A stretch of DNA of 64,000 bases from Sphingomonas_E sp042693015. GTDB taxonomy: Bacteria; Pseudomonadota; Alphaproteobacteria; Sphingomonadales; Sphingomonadaceae. The stretch spans positions 1,054,001 through 1,118,000 of the forward strand of contig NZ_CP170544.1 in the NCBI RefSeq assembly GCF_042693015.1. The letters run 5' to 3'. The position numbers and the translations under genes are program-made. The notes beneath the pieces were generated by a model. That model had not been told where the DNA came from. It was given only the letters and a program-made list of their open reading frames with translations, and searched no databases. Below are positions 61,912-64,000 of the stretch, one piece after another. Each line of letters starts with the position of its first letter. The first letter of the stretch is position 1.

Positions 61912-63276
61912 ATGATCGACACTGCCCGCGCGTCATCCCGCCCGTTCGCTGCCGTGATCCTTGCCGCCGGCAAGGGGACGCGGATGAAATCCGATCTTCA
62001 CAAGGTGCTCCACCCGATCGCGGGGCGGCCGATGCTGAGCCATTTGCTGGCTTCGGTGGATGCGTTGGGGCCGGTGGCGAAGGTGGTTGTCGTCGGTGCA
62101 GGGCGGGAGCAGGTCGAGAGCCAGGTCGAGACTGAAATCGCGGTGGTGGTGCAGGAGCCGCAACTCGGCACCGGCCATGCAGTCCAACAGGCCGAGCCGG
62201 CGCTGTTGGATTTCGACGGTGACGTTCTCGTGCTCTACGGCGATGTTCCGCTGGTGCGGCCCGAGACGATGGCGCGGATGCTCGACCGGCTCGATGCGGC
62301 CGATGCGCCGGCATGCGTGGTGCTGGGTTTCCGCCCCGCCGATCCGCTGGCTTATGGCCGGATCATCGCGGACGACGGCGTGATCGCCAAGATGGTGGAA
62401 TATAAGGATGCGACGCCCGAGGAACGGGCGGTAACGCTCTGCAATTCCGGCCTGATGGCGGTTCGCGCCAAGGATCTGTGGGCACTGCTCGCGCGCGTCG
62501 GCAACGACAATGCAGCGGGAGAATATTATTTGCCCGACGTGGTGATGCTGGCGTTGGCCGACAGGCGGCGTTCGGCGGTGATCGAGGCCGAGGCCTGGGA
62601 AGTCGCCGGCGTCAACAGTCGCGCCGAACTGGCTGCGGTTGAGGCCGAATGGCAGCAGCGGCGGCGTGCACTGGCGATGGCCGATGGCGCCACGCTGATT
62701 GCGCCGGAGACGGTGTGGTTCAGCCATGATACGAAGATCGGCCGTGATGTGGTTGTAGAACCGCAGGTTTTCTTCGGTCCCGGCGTCACGATCGGCGATC
62801 GCGTCAGCATCCACGGCTTTTCCCATATCGAGGGTGCGACCGTGGGCGAGGGCGCGGAGATCGGACCTTATGCCCGGCTGCGCCCTGGTGCTGACGTGGG
62901 TGAAAAGGCCAAGGTCGGCAATTTCGTCGAGATGAAGAAGGCGAAGCTCGGCAAGGGTGCAAAGGCCAACCACCTTACCTATCTGGGCGATGCCGAGGTT
63001 GGCGAGGGCGCCAATATCGGTGCGGGCACGATCACCTGCAATTATGACGGATATTTCAAATATCCGACGAAGATCGGCGCCGGCGCGTTCATCGGATCGA
63101 ACAGCGCGCTGGTGGCTCCGGTGGCGATCGGCGACGGCGCGATCATCGGCGCGGGATCGGTGGTGACGCGCGACGTGCCCGCCGATGCGCTGGGCGTGGC
63201 GCGCGGGGCGCAGGAGGTGAAGCCGGGCTGGGCGGCAAGGTTCCGCGCGGCCATGGCGAAGAAGAAGGCCGGCTGA
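61912..63276 (+). CDS. glmU: Bifunctional N-acetylglucosamine-1-P uridyltransferase / GlcN-1-P acetyltransferase
   Basis: A 454-residue enzyme that makes UDP-GlcNAc for peptidoglycan and lipopolysaccharide. The uridyltransferase half opens with VILAAGKGTRMKSDLHKVLHPIAGRPM (GxGTRM loop), with VLYGDVPLV as its metal/substrate motif. From about residue 240 the left-handed beta-helix carries the acetyltransferase, with GNFVEMKKAKLGKGAKANHLTYLGDAEVG and the catalytic-His segment. The start at MIDTARA follows AGGGAG; Met codons 21 and 36 bases upstream are less likely. glmS follows 46 bases later. Confidence 0.96.
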   Translation: MIDTARASSRPFAAVILAAGKGTRMKSDLHKVLHPIAGRPMLSHLLASVDALGPVAKVVVVGAGREQVESQVETEIAVVVQEPQLGTGHAVQQAEPALLDFDGDVLVLYGDVPLVRPETMARMLDRLDAADAPACVVLGFRPADPLAYGRIIADDGVIAKMVEYKDATPEERAVTLCNSGLMAVRAKDLWALLARVGNDNAAGEYYLPDVVMLALADRRRSAVIEAEAWEVAGVNSRAELAAVEAEWQQRRRALAMADGATLIAPETVWFSHDTKIGRDVVVEPQVFFGPGVTIGDRVSIHGFSHIEGATVGEGAEIGPYARLRPGADVGEKAKVGNFVEMKKAKLGKGAKANHLTYLGDAEVGEGANIGAGTITCNYDGYFKYPTKIGAGAFIGSNSALVAPVAIGDGAIIGAGSVVTRDVPADALGVARGAQEVKPGWAARFRAAMAKKKAG

Positions 63277-63322
63277 CGCCGCGCCTGGTTACAATCAAGA
63301 ATGCGGGGACGAGCGAGCATCT

Positions 63323-64000
63323 ATGTGCGGCATCATCGGTATCATCGGGCGTGAAGATGTGGCGGACCGGCTGCTGGCCGGGCTGAGGCGGCTGGAGTAT
63401 CGCGGCTATGACTCTTCCGGCATCGCGACGGTGCATGATGGCGTGCTCGATCGACAGCGTGCCGAGGGCAAGCTGGACAATCTGGCGAAGAAGCTGGCGG
63501 CGACGCCGCTCACTGGAACCGTCGGCATCGCCCACACCCGTTGGGCGACGCATGGCGCGCCGACCGAGGACAATGCGCATCCGCACATCGTCGGCGAGGT
63601 GACGCTGGTCCACAACGGTATCATCGAGAATTTCAAGCCTTTGCGCGACGAACTGATAGCGGAGGGACGCACCTTCGCCAGCCAGACCGATACCGAGGTG
63701 GTGGCCCATCTGGTCGACCGCGAGCTCCAGCGCGGCGTGAGCCCCGAGGAAGCCGTGAAGGTGGTGTTGCCGCGTCTGCATGGCGCGTTCGCGCTTGCCT
63801 TCCTGTTCCGCAGCCACCCCGACCTTCTGATCGGCGCCCGGCTCGGTGCGCCTCTGGTTGTCGGCTATGGCGAGGGTGAGACCTATTTGGGGTCGGATGC
63901 GCTCGCGCTGGCGCCGCTCACCCAGAAGATCGCCTATCTGGAAGAGGGCGACTGGGCGGTGCTGACTCGCGACGCCGTGACGATCCATGACCGTGACAAC
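63323..64000 (+). CDS. glmS: Glutamine--fructose-6-phosphate aminotransferase (partial)
   Basis: The first 226 codons of GlmS; the gene leaves the window. The N-terminal glutaminase domain has the nucleophile C2 (MCGIIGI), EYRGYDSSGIAT, TRWATHGAPTEDNAHPH, VHNGIIENF and the glutamine-binding SQTDTEVVAHLV. The sugar isomerase half lies beyond the edge. It makes glucosamine-6-phosphate, the precursor used by GlmM and GlmU, so glmU-glmS forms an amino-sugar operon. No glmS ribozyme is seen in the short gap. Confidence 0.97.
   Translation, partial: MCGIIGIIGREDVADRLLAGLRRLEYRGYDSSGIATVHDGVLDRQRAEGKLDNLAKKLAATPLTGTVGIAHTRWATHGAPTEDNAHPHIVGEVTLVHNGIIENFKPLRDELIAEGRTFASQTDTEVVAHLVDRELQRGVSPEEAVKVVLPRLHGAFALAFLFRSHPDLLIGARLGAPLVVGYGEGETYLGSDALALAPLTQKIAYLEEGDWAVLTRDAVTIHDRDN

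Noticed and set aside
63277..63322. glmS ribozyme or riboswitch
   Set aside because: The gap is only 46 bases, too short for the ribozyme core, and shows no conserved elements.

Overview
The window is a stretch of high-GC (about 64%) alphaproteobacterial chromosome. Sphingomonadales (Sphingomonas or a close relative) is the best guess. The clues are two large TonB-dependent receptors, a DUF2794 gene next to cysE, a phoR-pst-phoU-phoB locus, CCGTCA-ended palindromic repeats, and the general style of the proteins. This is judged by eye, not from a database search. No tRNA, rRNA, CRISPR array, transposase, integrase or plasmid gene was seen, so it reads as chromosomal backbone with accessory metabolic clusters. 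Layout, left to right: a small unknown gene; wrbA divergent from a LysR regulator; a tightly coupled operon for an efflux pump (outer-membrane factor, MacA-like adaptor, MacB-type ATPase and permease), a secreted EF-hand protein and a two-component system; the branched-chain 2-oxoacid dehydrogenase genes E1alpha, E1beta and E2, with a palindromic repeat inserted in frame in E2; radA, cvpA, a NifU/IscU-like scaffold, a Kef-type antiporter and a DUF423 protein. From 19 to 26 kb lies a complete five-enzyme histidine-utilisation locus: hutI-hutH-hutG-hutU leftward, hutF-hutC rightward, with a HutC-like operator between them. From 26.5 to 36.4 kb lies an uncharacterised cluster that looks catabolic: an SRPBCC protein, a Nu-class-like glutathione transferase, two TonB receptors, an NTF2-like protein, a DUF1214 protein, a luciferase-like flavin oxidoreductase and an SDR. 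It has several strong dyad-symmetric candidate operators but no regulator gene of its own. Next come uvrD, aqpZ, an MHS-type transporter, rsmD, an rluB-type pseudouridine synthase, a dicarboxylate symporter, an orphan receiver protein, an AmpG-like permease, a TPR membrane protein and a fasciclin protein. oxyR is divergent from ahpC-ahpD, followed by cysE and DUF2794. After a membrane protein and an SDR/NTF2 pair, 53.8 to 61.1 kb holds the phosphate-starvation locus phoR-pstSCAB-phoU-phoB on the minus strand. A three-copy Pho-box-like repeat lies inside the 3' end of phoR, just upstream of pstS. The window ends with gph divergent from glmU-glmS; glmS runs off the edge. The most noteworthy signals are the Pho-box array inside phoR, the in-frame palindromic element in the E2 linker, the gap-free efflux/EF-hand/two-component operon, and the 26.5-36.4 kb cluster with its unassigned operators.
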